A stretch of DNA of 64,000 nucleotides from the NCBI GenBank assembly GCA_963677505.2, contig CAXXWB010000050.1:1-64000 (forward strand). The letters are read 5' to 3'. Below are positions 36,110 to 43,578 of this stretch, in pieces. A program made the translations under genes and the position numbers. The notes below the pieces were generated by a model that had not been told where the DNA came from, did not search any database, and worked only from the letters and a program-made list of their open reading frames with translations. How positions within the stretch are numbered: position 1 is the first letter of the stretch; each line of letters begins with the position of its first letter. The DNA comes from JBGSUZ01 sp963677505 (lineage in GTDB: Bacteria > Bacillota > Clostridia > Peptostreptococcales > Acidaminobacteraceae).

Positions 36110-36517
36110 ATGGCTGCGACATACGCACTAGAAATCGTCACACCTGAGCGCTATTTCTTTGACGGTCAGGTGGAAATGTTAATAACAAGAACGAGTCAAG
36201 GTGATATTGGGATTCTTAAAGGCCATGAAAATATGGTTGCGCCACTTGCAGTCGGTGAAATTCAAATCAAGCAAGGTGATGAGTTTAGATCAGCAGCTTG
36301 TTCAGGCGGATTCATGACTGTGACTCAGCAAAAAGTGACATTGATCACAGATGCTGCAGAATGGGCAGAAGACCTTGATATCGAACGTGCTCTGGCTGCA
36401 ATGGAAAGAGCCAAAGCGCGCCTTCTAGAAAAAGACAAGCACACAGACTTAGCGAGAGCAGAAGTGGCATTAAAAAAAGCGATCAATAGACTTCGTGTGA
36501 CGGGAAAAGATTTCTAA
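36110..36517 (+). CDS. atpC: F-type ATP synthase subunit epsilon
   Basis: This is a 135-residue rotor subunit with an N-terminal beta-sandwich (EIVTPERYFFDGQVEMLI) and a C-terminal helical hairpin (RALAAMERAKARL) that can inhibit ATP hydrolysis. ATG 36110 follows GGAGGTGA. It is the last gene of the ten-gene atp operon and is followed by a strong terminator. Confidence 0.96.
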   Translation: MAATYALEIVTPERYFFDGQVEMLITRTSQGDIGILKGHENMVAPLAVGEIQIKQGDEFRSAACSGGFMTVTQQKVTLITDAAEWAEDLDIERALAAMERAKARLLEKDKHTDLARAEVALKKAINRLRVTGKDF

Positions 36518-36526
36518 AAAAACATT

Positions 36527-36562
36527 TAAAAGACACTCTGCATGACGCAGAGTGTCTTTTTT
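36527..36562 (+). terminator. Terminator of the atp operon
   Basis: A perfect 11-bp stem, AGACACTCTGC / GCAGAGTGTCT, with a 5-nt loop, flanked by AAAA and TTTTTT, 10 nt after the atpC stop. Confidence 0.94.
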
Positions 36563-36699
36563 CGCGAATCGAAAGTAAGAGAAATATATTTGGTAAATAA
36601 TACAAAAAGAGTGAAGAAAAGATGAAAATTAGCGAAAACTAGTGAAAATACTTTTATTGCTATGGAAGTCGACGACTAAATCATATATAATAAAATGGA

Positions 36700-36728
36700 T
36701 TGAAATAAAGTATGAGATAGTGTATAAT
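36700..36728 (+). promoter_or_regulatory. Sigma-A promoter of murA
   Basis: TTGAAA (36700-36705), a 17-nt spacer and perfect TATAAT (36723-36728) leave a leader of ~100 nt before murA. The rest of the 36563-36836 gap is AT-rich with no gene seen. Confidence 0.82.
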
Positions 36729-36836
36729 TTTGCCGTCTTATCTAAAATAAATGACAAGTTCTTTGATAATAAAAATACGGAAATGCAGGATGTCATTTTC
36801 CGTTGAACGAAGTATTGTGTAGGAGGATTCCTTACC

Positions 36837-38093
36837 TTGGCTAGGATATTAGTAGAAACCAGTGGGGCCCTGAAGGGCAGAGTAAAAGTCAATGGCGCTA
36901 AAAATGCAGTATTGCCAATTATGGCGGCAGCATTATTAGCTGAAGATAAATGTATATTAGACGACGTCCCAGAGCTTAGAGATGTAGAAGTCATGTCAGA
37001 CATCTTACGTGCATACGGTGCGCAGGTCAGTTCGATAAAAAATGGTGTTATGGAAATCTCTACACCTGTGGTTAATAACACAATTGCACCAGATCATTTT
37101 GTTTCTGAAATGAGAGCATCCTTCTTTACAGCAGGTCCGATTTTGGGCAGATGCGGAAAAATCCGCATTCCTATGCCGGGTGGTTGTGCAATTGGTGCAA
37201 GACCTATTGATTTACACTTAAAAGGATTTGCAGCTTTAGGTGCAGATGTAAAAATTGATGGCGCCCATGTAGAATTAAAAGCAGAAAAATTAATTGGCGC
37301 CACCATTTATTTAGATTTTCCAAGTGTAGGGGCAACAGAAAATATTATGATGGCAGCTGTTTTGGCAGAAGGCCTTACAACTATTGAAAACTCTGCAGAA
37401 GAGCCTGAAATTATCGATTTAGCAAACTTCTTAAATAAAATGGGTGCCAACATCAAAGGCGCAGGTACAGACACCATCAGAATTTACGGTGTGAAGCGTT
37501 TAACTGGAACAAGACATGCGGTTATTCCGGACAGGATTGAGGCGGCGACTTACATGGTGGCGGCTGCAATTACCAATGGAGATGTTATTATTGATAATGT
37601 CGTACCGAGCCACTTAAAGCCAATCACTGCGAAGCTTAAAGAATGTGGTGTTTTGGTTGAAGAGACAGATGATACCCTTCGTGTAATTGGAAGAGGTAAA
37701 ATCAATGCAGTTGATATAACGACCTTGCCATATCCAGGATTCCCTACAGATGTACAATCACAATTTATGGCGTTGATGACAGTGGCCAGTGGCAAATCTC
37801 ACCTTAATGAAACTGTTTTTGAAAACAGATTCATGCATGTAGATGAATTTGCTAAAATGGGCGCAGAAATTCATATAGACAAACATACAGCTGTTGTACA
37901 CGGTGGTAATCCGTTAAAGGGCGCAGATGTTTATGCAACTGACTTACGGGCAGGTGCTGCATTAATTCTTGCAGGTTTGGTGGCAGAAGGTCAGACGAGA
38001 ATTGGCAATATTTATCACATTGAAAGAGGTTATGCAGACATTATTCAACAACTTAAAGGATTAGGCGCTAAAATTGAGCGGATTGAAGAATAA
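36837..38093 (+). CDS. murA: UDP-N-acetylglucosamine 1-carboxyvinyltransferase
   Basis: This 418-residue enzyme catalyses the first committed step of peptidoglycan synthesis, transfer of enolpyruvate from PEP to UDP-GlcNAc. The catalytic cysteine is present (C117 in PGGCAIGARPIDLH), so it is of the fosfomycin-sensitive type. The N-terminal VNGAKNAVLPIMAAALL is canonical. The start is TTG 36837 with AGGAGG at 36821-36826. It lies 18 nt upstream of mbl; in Bacillus the same neighbourhood carries spoIID, spoIIQ and spoIIID between these genes. Confidence 0.97.
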   Translation: MARILVETSGALKGRVKVNGAKNAVLPIMAAALLAEDKCILDDVPELRDVEVMSDILRAYGAQVSSIKNGVMEISTPVVNNTIAPDHFVSEMRASFFTAGPILGRCGKIRIPMPGGCAIGARPIDLHLKGFAALGADVKIDGAHVELKAEKLIGATIYLDFPSVGATENIMMAAVLAEGLTTIENSAEEPEIIDLANFLNKMGANIKGAGTDTIRIYGVKRLTGTRHAVIPDRIEAATYMVAAAITNGDVIIDNVVPSHLKPITAKLKECGVLVEETDDTLRVIGRGKINAVDITTLPYPGFPTDVQSQFMALMTVASGKSHLNETVFENRFMHVDEFAKMGAEIHIDKHTAVVHGGNPLKGADVYATDLRAGAALILAGLVAEGQTRIGNIYHIERGYADIIQQLKGLGAKIERIEE

Positions 38094-38111
38094 GCCGAGG
38101 GGAGAATAACC

Positions 38112-39131
38112 ATGTTTGGATTGGGACAAGAAATTGGAATAGATTTAGGTACGGCAAGCGTATTGGTATATATAAAAGGCAAGGGGATTGTTCTTCAGGA
38201 ACCATCTGTTGTGGCAATTGATCAATCGACAGGACAAGTACTTTCTGTTGGTGCAGAAGCTAGAAAGATGCTGGGCAGAACGCCAGGGAACATCGTGGCA
38301 ATCAGACCACTTAAAGAAGGGGTAATCTCTGACTATGAAGTGACTGAGAAAATGCTCAGACACTTTATCGATAAAACTTGTGGTAAAAGACGTTTCATCA
38401 AGCCGAAAATCATTGTATGTGTTCCTAGTGGCGTAACAGAAGTAGAAAAAAGAGCTGTTATAGACGCTACGACTGAAGCTGGCGGCGGTAAAACATTCCT
38501 TATTGAAGAACCAATAGCGGCGGCAATAGGCGCAGGTCTTGATATTACAAAGCCAGATGGCAATATGGTCATCGATATCGGTGGCGGTACTGCAGATATT
38601 GCAGTTATTTCCCTTGGTGGTATTGTTGTGAGCAAGTCGATTAAAGTGGCAGGCGATAAATTTGACGAAGCCATTATTAAATACATGAGAAAAGCCCATA
38701 ACCTTCTTATTGGTGAAAGAACGGCAGAAGAACTTAAAATGACCATTGGTACAGCGTCGCCAAGACCAAAACCAGTGACAATGGATTGCAGAGGACGTGA
38801 CCTTATTACAGGCCTTCCAAAAAATATAACAGTGAGCAGCGAAGAAATGTTAGATGCCCTCAAAGAACCTGTTAATGCTATCAGCGATGCGGTTCATGCA
38901 GTGCTTGAAAAAACACCGCCAGAATTGGCTTCGGACATTAGTTCTCGTGGGATTGTCATGACGGGTGGCGGATCTTTATTGTTTGGTCTTGATCGTTTAC
39001 TTGAGAAAAGAACAGGCATTCCAACCTATATTGCAGAAGACGCTGTTTCATGTGTTGCAAAAGGTACAGGCATGTCATTAGATCATATTGAAATCTATGA
39101 AAAAACATCTCCTGGAAATCGCAGAAGATAA
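38112..39131 (+). CDS. mbl: MreB/Mbl-family rod-shape-determining actin homologue
   Basis: This 339-residue bacterial actin polymerises under the membrane and guides cell-wall elongation. Phosphate-binding loops are visible (IGIDLGTASVLVY; VIDIGGGTADIAVISLGG), as is the adenosine motif GIVMTGGGSLLFGL. The Mbl name, in preference to MreB, comes from position: mbl precedes flhO-flhP-fabZ in Bacillus, as here. There are no mreC/mreD genes next to it. ATG 38112 follows GAGGGGAG. A terminator separates it from the flagellar genes. Confidence 0.93.
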   Translation: MFGLGQEIGIDLGTASVLVYIKGKGIVLQEPSVVAIDQSTGQVLSVGAEARKMLGRTPGNIVAIRPLKEGVISDYEVTEKMLRHFIDKTCGKRRFIKPKIIVCVPSGVTEVEKRAVIDATTEAGGGKTFLIEEPIAAAIGAGLDITKPDGNMVIDIGGGTADIAVISLGGIVVSKSIKVAGDKFDEAIIKYMRKAHNLLIGERTAEELKMTIGTASPRPKPVTMDCRGRDLITGLPKNITVSSEEMLDALKEPVNAISDAVHAVLEKTPPELASDISSRGIVMTGGGSLLFGLDRLLEKRTGIPTYIAEDAVSCVAKGTGMSLDHIEIYEKTSPGNRRR

Positions 39132-39156
39132 GCAAGAGATAATTAAACACAATTCT

Positions 39157-39188
39157 AAAGACTCTCATATTTTGAGAGTCTTTTTTGT
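39157..39188 (+). terminator. Terminator after mbl
   Basis: A perfect 11-bp stem, AAAGACTCTCA / TGAGAGTCTTT, with a 5-nt loop continues into TTTT-G-TT. Confidence 0.9.
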
Positions 39189-39196
39189 TATTTTCC

Positions 39197-39224
39197 TAAA
39201 GAAAAGCTCCAAGTCTTCCGATAC
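39197..39224 (+). promoter_or_regulatory. Sigma-28 (SigD/FliA-type) promoter of the rod genes
   Basis: TAAA (39197-39200), a 16-nt spacer and TCCGATAC (39217-39224), close to the flagellar sigma-28 consensus TAAA-N15-GCCGATAA/T, 30 nt upstream of the flgF-like start codon. Confidence 0.72.
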
Positions 39225-39254
39225 AATAAAGAGATAAGAAAAGAGGTGCCTTCT

Positions 39255-40328
39255 ATGATCAGAGGTTTATATATAACAGCAACACAATTACAGGCCAATC
39301 AAAAATTATTGGATGCTGTAGGCAATAACGTGGCAAACATAGATTCTACAGGGTTTAAACGTGATGAACTTCAACAGGAATCCTTTAATGATATTTTGAT
39401 TACCAAATATAACGGTATGTCTGATACGGTCTATGCAGGGACTCCAAAAGTGACTGTAGAAAATGATGGCAACGATTATAAACTTCAAACTAATGAAGGG
39501 TATTTTCGAACCCAGACAGACGATTCAGTGAGCTACGACAAATCTCTTAGCTTTTCAGTAGACAGTGAAGGCTATTTAAGTACCTATTATGTGAACAGCG
39601 ACAAATCTAGAGACGGAAACCTTGGGGACCGTATTTTGGGTCAAAAGGGTCAAATATTTGTAGGAAATCAACCCTTCACAGTGACCCCAGAGGGTCAGGT
39701 GCAAGTGGCTGGACAAACTGTAGACAGTTTGGTTTATTATCCAACAGGGAACGTTATAGGCACAATGGGCAGTGGTGTTAAAGCAACCCGATTGGTCACA
39801 GATTTTTCTCAAGGGAATTTCGTTCCAACAGGTGGGAGTTTAGACGTTGCTATTCGAGGACAAGGTTTTATAGAAGTTAGCACCCCATTTGGGACGAAAT
39901 ATACGAGAAATGGTGCAATGACCTTGAATGAAAAGAAGGAACTGGTCACATCTGAAGGTTACTTTATTCAAGGATTTAAGGGAAATATTACCCTTGATAG
40001 TGACGCCGTTTCCATCAATGAATTTGGAGAGATTATTCAAAATGGCGAGATTGTTGACAAGCTCAAAGTCGTGAATTTTTCCAACAATGGTGATTTGAGA
40101 AAAGTAGGCAGTGCTTTATACGACTTCTCAGATAAACCTGCAGGTGAAATTACTGGGTTTGAAGGCCAAGTCGTTCAAGGCAGCATAGAACAATCCAATG
40201 TCAATGCAATTAGCGAAATGATAAGAATGATCAGCGTTCAAAGAGATTATGAAAGTGGACAGAAACTGGTCAAAACTATAGATGATAGTCTAGGAAGAGC
40301 AGTCAACGAAGTGGGATCGGTAAAATAG
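39255..40328 (+). CDS. flgF: Flagellar basal-body rod protein, FlgF/FlhO type
   Basis: This is a 357-residue rod/hook-family protein exported by the flagellar type III system. It has the N-terminal rod signature (LDAVGNNVANIDSTGFKRDE) and the C-terminal FlgE/F/G helix (NVNAISEMIRMISVQRDYESGQKLV), with a D1-type middle segment VAIRGQGFIEV. It is longer than typical FlgG because of an insert around residues 75-150. ATG 39255 follows AGAGGTG. The mbl-flhO-flhP-fabZ order argues for the Bacillus FlhO equivalent. Confidence 0.9.
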   Translation: MIRGLYITATQLQANQKLLDAVGNNVANIDSTGFKRDELQQESFNDILITKYNGMSDTVYAGTPKVTVENDGNDYKLQTNEGYFRTQTDDSVSYDKSLSFSVDSEGYLSTYYVNSDKSRDGNLGDRILGQKGQIFVGNQPFTVTPEGQVQVAGQTVDSLVYYPTGNVIGTMGSGVKATRLVTDFSQGNFVPTGGSLDVAIRGQGFIEVSTPFGTKYTRNGAMTLNEKKELVTSEGYFIQGFKGNITLDSDAVSINEFGEIIQNGEIVDKLKVVNFSNNGDLRKVGSALYDFSDKPAGEITGFEGQVVQGSIEQSNVNAISEMIRMISVQRDYESGQKLVKTIDDSLGRAVNEVGSVK

Positions 40329-40374
40329 TCGACAGTTACTTGAAGTAAAGTGAAGTGAAGCAAGGGGAAACACT

Positions 40375-41166
40375 ATGAGAGCAATGTGGTCAGCAGCATC
40401 GGGCATGAAAGCCTTACAGCTTAAGATAGACACAATTGGTAACAACTTAGCCAATGTCAGCACCAATGGTTTTAAAAAGCAACGTGTTGAATTCAAAGAC
40501 CTTATGTATGAAAAAATCAATCAAGCGGATTTTAAAGATGGAGAAGGTAAGCCCGTGGCAACAGAAGTAGGGCATGGAACCATGCCTTCGGCTACGACTA
40601 GAACCTTTACAAAAGGATCTATGGAACAAACAGAGAATCCTCTAGATGTTGCTATTAATGGAGATGGATTCTTTGTGATTAAAGATGGACTTAACAGAGA
40701 GCGATACAGTAAAGATGGTACATTTAAACTATCAGTTACCGACGGCATTTCTACCCTAGTAACCTCAGATGGCTATAAAGTACAAGGCACTGACGGGGAT
40801 ATTGTCCTCGGTGAAAATGTTGAAACTATGACCATCAATAAAGATGGGAAAATTTTAGTTAAACGAACAGGTTCAGATACAACGGAAGAAATTGGCAGTT
40901 TTAAAATGGTAAAATTCACAAACCCTCAAGGCTTGGAAGCGGCAGGTATGAATCTTTATACTAAAACCAATGCATCGGGTGAACCTGTTGAATCTATTGA
41001 GGGAGAAGCTGGCGAACTTTGGCAGGGATTCCTTGAAAGTTCTAACGTTCAAGTTGTAGATGAAATGATTCAAATGATTTCAGCTCAAAGAGCTTACGAA
41101 CTTAATTCGAAGACCATACAAACAGCCGACTCATTACTTCAATTAGCAGCAGAACTTAAACGATAG
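40375..41166 (+). CDS. flgG: Flagellar basal-body rod protein FlgG/FlhP type
   Basis: This is a 263-residue distal-rod protein. MRAMWSAASGMKALQLKIDTIGNNLANVSTNGFKK is split by family criteria into the export and polymerisation segments; DVAINGDGFFVIKDG and the C-terminal SSNVQVVDEMIQMISAQRAYELNSK are canonical for FlgG. ATG 40375 follows AAGGGGA. It is 46 nt behind the FlgF-like gene and 15 nt before the FlgJ-like gene, so the three are probably one sigma-28-dependent operon. Confidence 0.93.
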   Translation: MRAMWSAASGMKALQLKIDTIGNNLANVSTNGFKKQRVEFKDLMYEKINQADFKDGEGKPVATEVGHGTMPSATTRTFTKGSMEQTENPLDVAINGDGFFVIKDGLNRERYSKDGTFKLSVTDGISTLVTSDGYKVQGTDGDIVLGENVETMTINKDGKILVKRTGSDTTEEIGSFKMVKFTNPQGLEAAGMNLYTKTNASGEPVESIEGEAGELWQGFLESSNVQVVDEMIQMISAQRAYELNSKTIQTADSLLQLAAELKR

Positions 41167-41181
41167 AAATGAGGTGAAAGC

Positions 41182-41598
41182 ATGAGTCAGATTAATGGCT
41201 TAGGTGGTATCAGTGCACCAGTGAGTAACAGCTCTCAAACGACTAATGTTAATAAAACGGTTGATGAAGCGGAAGGTTTTAAAAAGGCTTTGGAAAAGGC
41301 TAAAAACAGTAATGACGATGAGGCTCTTAAAAAAGTTTGTAAAGAGTTTGAGTCCATCTTTGTGAATATGATGTTTAAAACCATGAATGAGGCTTCTGGC
41401 TTTGATGAAGGGGAAGATGCCCTAGTCGAAAAGAGTTATGGTCGTGGCATTTTTGAAGATATGAGAGACGAAGAACTTTCAAAAAAAATTGCTGATGGCG
41501 GCGGAATAGGTATAGCCGATATGATGTTCAAGCAACTTAAGAAATACTCAACCTCAGTGGAAGAACCGGCAACGCCTACTTTGGACGTAAAAAAATAA
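41182..41598 (+). CDS. FlgJ N-terminal-like rod-binding protein
   Basis: This 138-residue protein matches the rod-binding (FlgJ N-terminal) domain: KKVCKEFESIFVNMMFKTMNE and the SYGRGIFEDMRDEELSKKIADGGGIGIADMMFKQL region. It lacks the C-terminal muramidase domain of proteobacterial FlgJ, as is usual in Firmicutes, so a separate hydrolase must open the wall for the rod. Probable role: rod-capping chaperone. ATG 41182 follows GAGGTGA. Confidence 0.9.
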   Translation: MSQINGLGGISAPVSNSSQTTNVNKTVDEAEGFKKALEKAKNSNDDEALKKVCKEFESIFVNMMFKTMNEASGFDEGEDALVEKSYGRGIFEDMRDEELSKKIADGGGIGIADMMFKQLKKYSTSVEEPATPTLDVKK

Positions 41599-41604
41599 CC
41601 CGAC

Positions 41605-41633
41605 TTGATTATTAGTACCTGATATAATATAAT
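41605..41633 (+). promoter_or_regulatory. Sigma-A promoter of fabZ
   Basis: TTGATT (41605-41610), a 17-nt spacer and perfect TATAAT (41628-41633), 30 nt before the fabZ start. It lets fabZ be expressed independently of the flagellar genes. Confidence 0.75.
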
Positions 41634-41663
41634 GGCATCAAATACTAATACGAGGTGCTAATA

Positions 41664-42110
41664 ATGGTTGAAAATACAGGATTAAAAATTGAAGAGATTA
41701 TGGAACTGATTCCTCATCGATACCCATTTTTATTAGTGGATCGCATTGAAAGTGTTATTCCTGCTGAATCGGCAAGCGGTTTTAAGTGTGTCAGCATGAA
41801 TGAACCTTTCTTCCAAGGACATTTCCCTGGAAAACCATTAATGCCTGGGGTACTCATTGTTGAAGCTCTTGCTCAAGTGGGTGCGGTTGCTCTTATGAGT
41901 GATTCGCAAAACAAAGGCAAGTTAGCTGTATTTGCTGGAATTGATGAGATTAGATTTAAACGACAAGTTGTTCCAGGGGATGTACTTAAACTGGAAGTAA
42001 CGATCGAATCTTTAAGACGAGGGATTGGCAAAGGAAATGCCCTTGCTACCGTTAATGGAGAAGTTGCATGTAAAGGAATATTGATGTTCGCATTGATTGA
42101 TAATGCATAA
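41664..42110 (+). CDS. fabZ: 3-hydroxyacyl-ACP dehydratase FabZ
   Basis: This is a 148-residue hot-dog dehydratase of type II fatty acid synthesis. The catalytic His (~H53 in FFQGHFPGKPLMPGVL) and Glu (in VEALAQVGA) are present, with the N-terminal PHRYPFLLVDRI motif. ATG 41664 follows GAGGTG at ~41652-41657; in-frame ATG 41655 has none. Its place after the flagellar rod genes mirrors Bacillus, although fatty-acid genes are otherwise absent nearby. Confidence 0.96.
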   Translation: MVENTGLKIEEIMELIPHRYPFLLVDRIESVIPAESASGFKCVSMNEPFFQGHFPGKPLMPGVLIVEALAQVGAVALMSDSQNKGKLAVFAGIDEIRFKRQVVPGDVLKLEVTIESLRRGIGKGNALATVNGEVACKGILMFALIDNA

Positions 42111-42144
42111 TTATTAAAACAATCGTGTAAAAATCTCACATATT

Positions 42145-42176
42145 AAAAACACAGCCTCTATAGGACTGTGTTTTTC
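42145..42176 (+). terminator. Terminator after fabZ
   Basis: A stem, AAAAACACAG / CTGTGTTTTT, contains a nested CCT-N5-AGG and is followed by CTTTCTTTT. Confidence 0.85.
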
Positions 42177-42191
42177 TTTCTTTTCCCGCTA

Positions 42192-42220
42192 TTGAAATAT
42201 GTTCGATAAAGTCATAACAT
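42192..42220 (+). promoter_or_regulatory. Candidate promoter of the patatin gene
   Basis: TTGAAA (42192-42197), a 17-nt spacer and TAACAT (42215-42220). The -35 is good; the -10 matches four of six bases. Confidence 0.42.
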
Positions 42221-42285
42221 GGGAATAAATATAATGTTTGAGAGCATAGGCTTTCAATATATTAATTTGACGGGAGGTGACGTGG

Positions 42286-43509
42286 GTGCTTGGTGTAGTC
42301 TTAGAAGGTGGTGGCGCAAAGGGTTCTTTTCAAGTAGGCGCATGGAAAGCTTTGAAAGAACTGGGAATTGAATTTGATGGCGTTGCAGGCACTTCTATTG
42401 GCGCTTTAAATGGTGCATTCTTTATGCAAGATGATTTAGATACAGCTTACGATATGTGGTATAATATGTCGCCATCGAGAGTTGTTGTGGGTGATGACCG
42501 GTTAATTGAAAAAATAATTAATATGGATTTGGAAAGCAAAGATTTTCAGCGGGTCATGGGCATGCTTAGAAAGTTGGTGGGCCAAAAAGGTTTAGATATA
42601 ACACCCCTTCGTGAGTTGATTAGCACTTACTTAAAAGAAGATGTGATTCGCAGCTCTCATAAGACTTTTGGATTTATGACCGTTTCTCTAACAGATTTTA
42701 AACCGACACAAATTTATATGGAAGATGTGCCGCTGGGGCAACTAGGGGAGTATCTAATCGCATCGGCTAATTTGCCCGTCTTTCAATTGGAGCGCATTGA
42801 GGGTAAACTTTATGTGGATGGAGGTTTTTATGATAACCTCCCTGTGAATTTATTGACCGCCAAGGGTTTTAATGAAATTATTACCATTGAACTCAATGGT
42901 TTAGGTATTAAACAAAAGATTCAAGATAAGAAGGACTTGAAGATTACCTCTATTAGTCCTTCTAGAAATCTTGGAAGCACCTTAGAACTCCTACCTGAAA
43001 CTGCCAGACGCAATTTACTCATGGGCTATTATGATACCATGAGAATTTATAAGAGCTTGATTGGACAAACTTATTACATAGAGCCAACTCTAGACGATAA
43101 CTATTACTGTAAATGGCTTTCAGGCATCCAAGATAAAGATATTGCTATTATGGCTGAACTGATGGGACTGCCTGACAAAGACCCTAAGCGCCTCTTGTTT
43201 GAAACCATTATGCCTAAGTTTTTTGGACTATTAAAGTTGCCTGCAAGCGCAGGGTACAGAGATGTGGTATTAGCTTTGCTAGAACATATTGCAACGAGTC
43301 TGGATATTGACAGATACGCCATATTCAAAGACAATGAATTTGTGCAAAAGGTTTGCTACGAGCTAGAAATTAAACCAACATCGCGCCAAGTTCATGAACA
43401 AAATCAAGACTACATACCTAATTTACTTAAGCAAACTTCCGTTTACCAGAGTTTTATGATGAATAAACTGGCTTATTCCCTTTTAGACGCGTTGCTTAGG
43501 GAAGGGTGA
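42286..43509 (+). CDS. Patatin-like phospholipase
   Basis: This 407-residue protein has an N-terminal patatin domain (~1-200), a Ser-Asp lipid acyl hydrolase. The oxyanion loop LEGGGAKGSFQVG, nucleophile S37 in GTSIG and D178 in YVDGG are all present, so it should be active on acyl lipids. The C-terminal ~200 residues have no domain I can name. There is no signal peptide, so it is cytoplasmic. GTG 42286 is preferred (8 nt after GGAGG); GTG 42277 overlaps the site. The gene is followed closely by pgcA. Confidence 0.9.
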   Translation: MLGVVLEGGGAKGSFQVGAWKALKELGIEFDGVAGTSIGALNGAFFMQDDLDTAYDMWYNMSPSRVVVGDDRLIEKIINMDLESKDFQRVMGMLRKLVGQKGLDITPLRELISTYLKEDVIRSSHKTFGFMTVSLTDFKPTQIYMEDVPLGQLGEYLIASANLPVFQLERIEGKLYVDGGFYDNLPVNLLTAKGFNEIITIELNGLGIKQKIQDKKDLKITSISPSRNLGSTLELLPETARRNLLMGYYDTMRIYKSLIGQTYYIEPTLDDNYYCKWLSGIQDKDIAIMAELMGLPDKDPKRLLFETIMPKFFGLLKLPASAGYRDVVLALLEHIATSLDIDRYAIFKDNEFVQKVCYELEIKPTSRQVHEQNQDYIPNLLKQTSVYQSFMMNKLAYSLLDALLREG

Positions 43510-43578
43510 TAAAGCCCCTGTGCAATGAGAATGGTTTTGAAAGGGTCACAGATATAGACAAATATTTGGAGGTGTCCT

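Noticed and set aside
38145..38863. Two minus-strand frames of 176-184 codons opposite mbl
   Set aside because: They are antisense to a conserved actin-family gene and show no ribosome site or motif.
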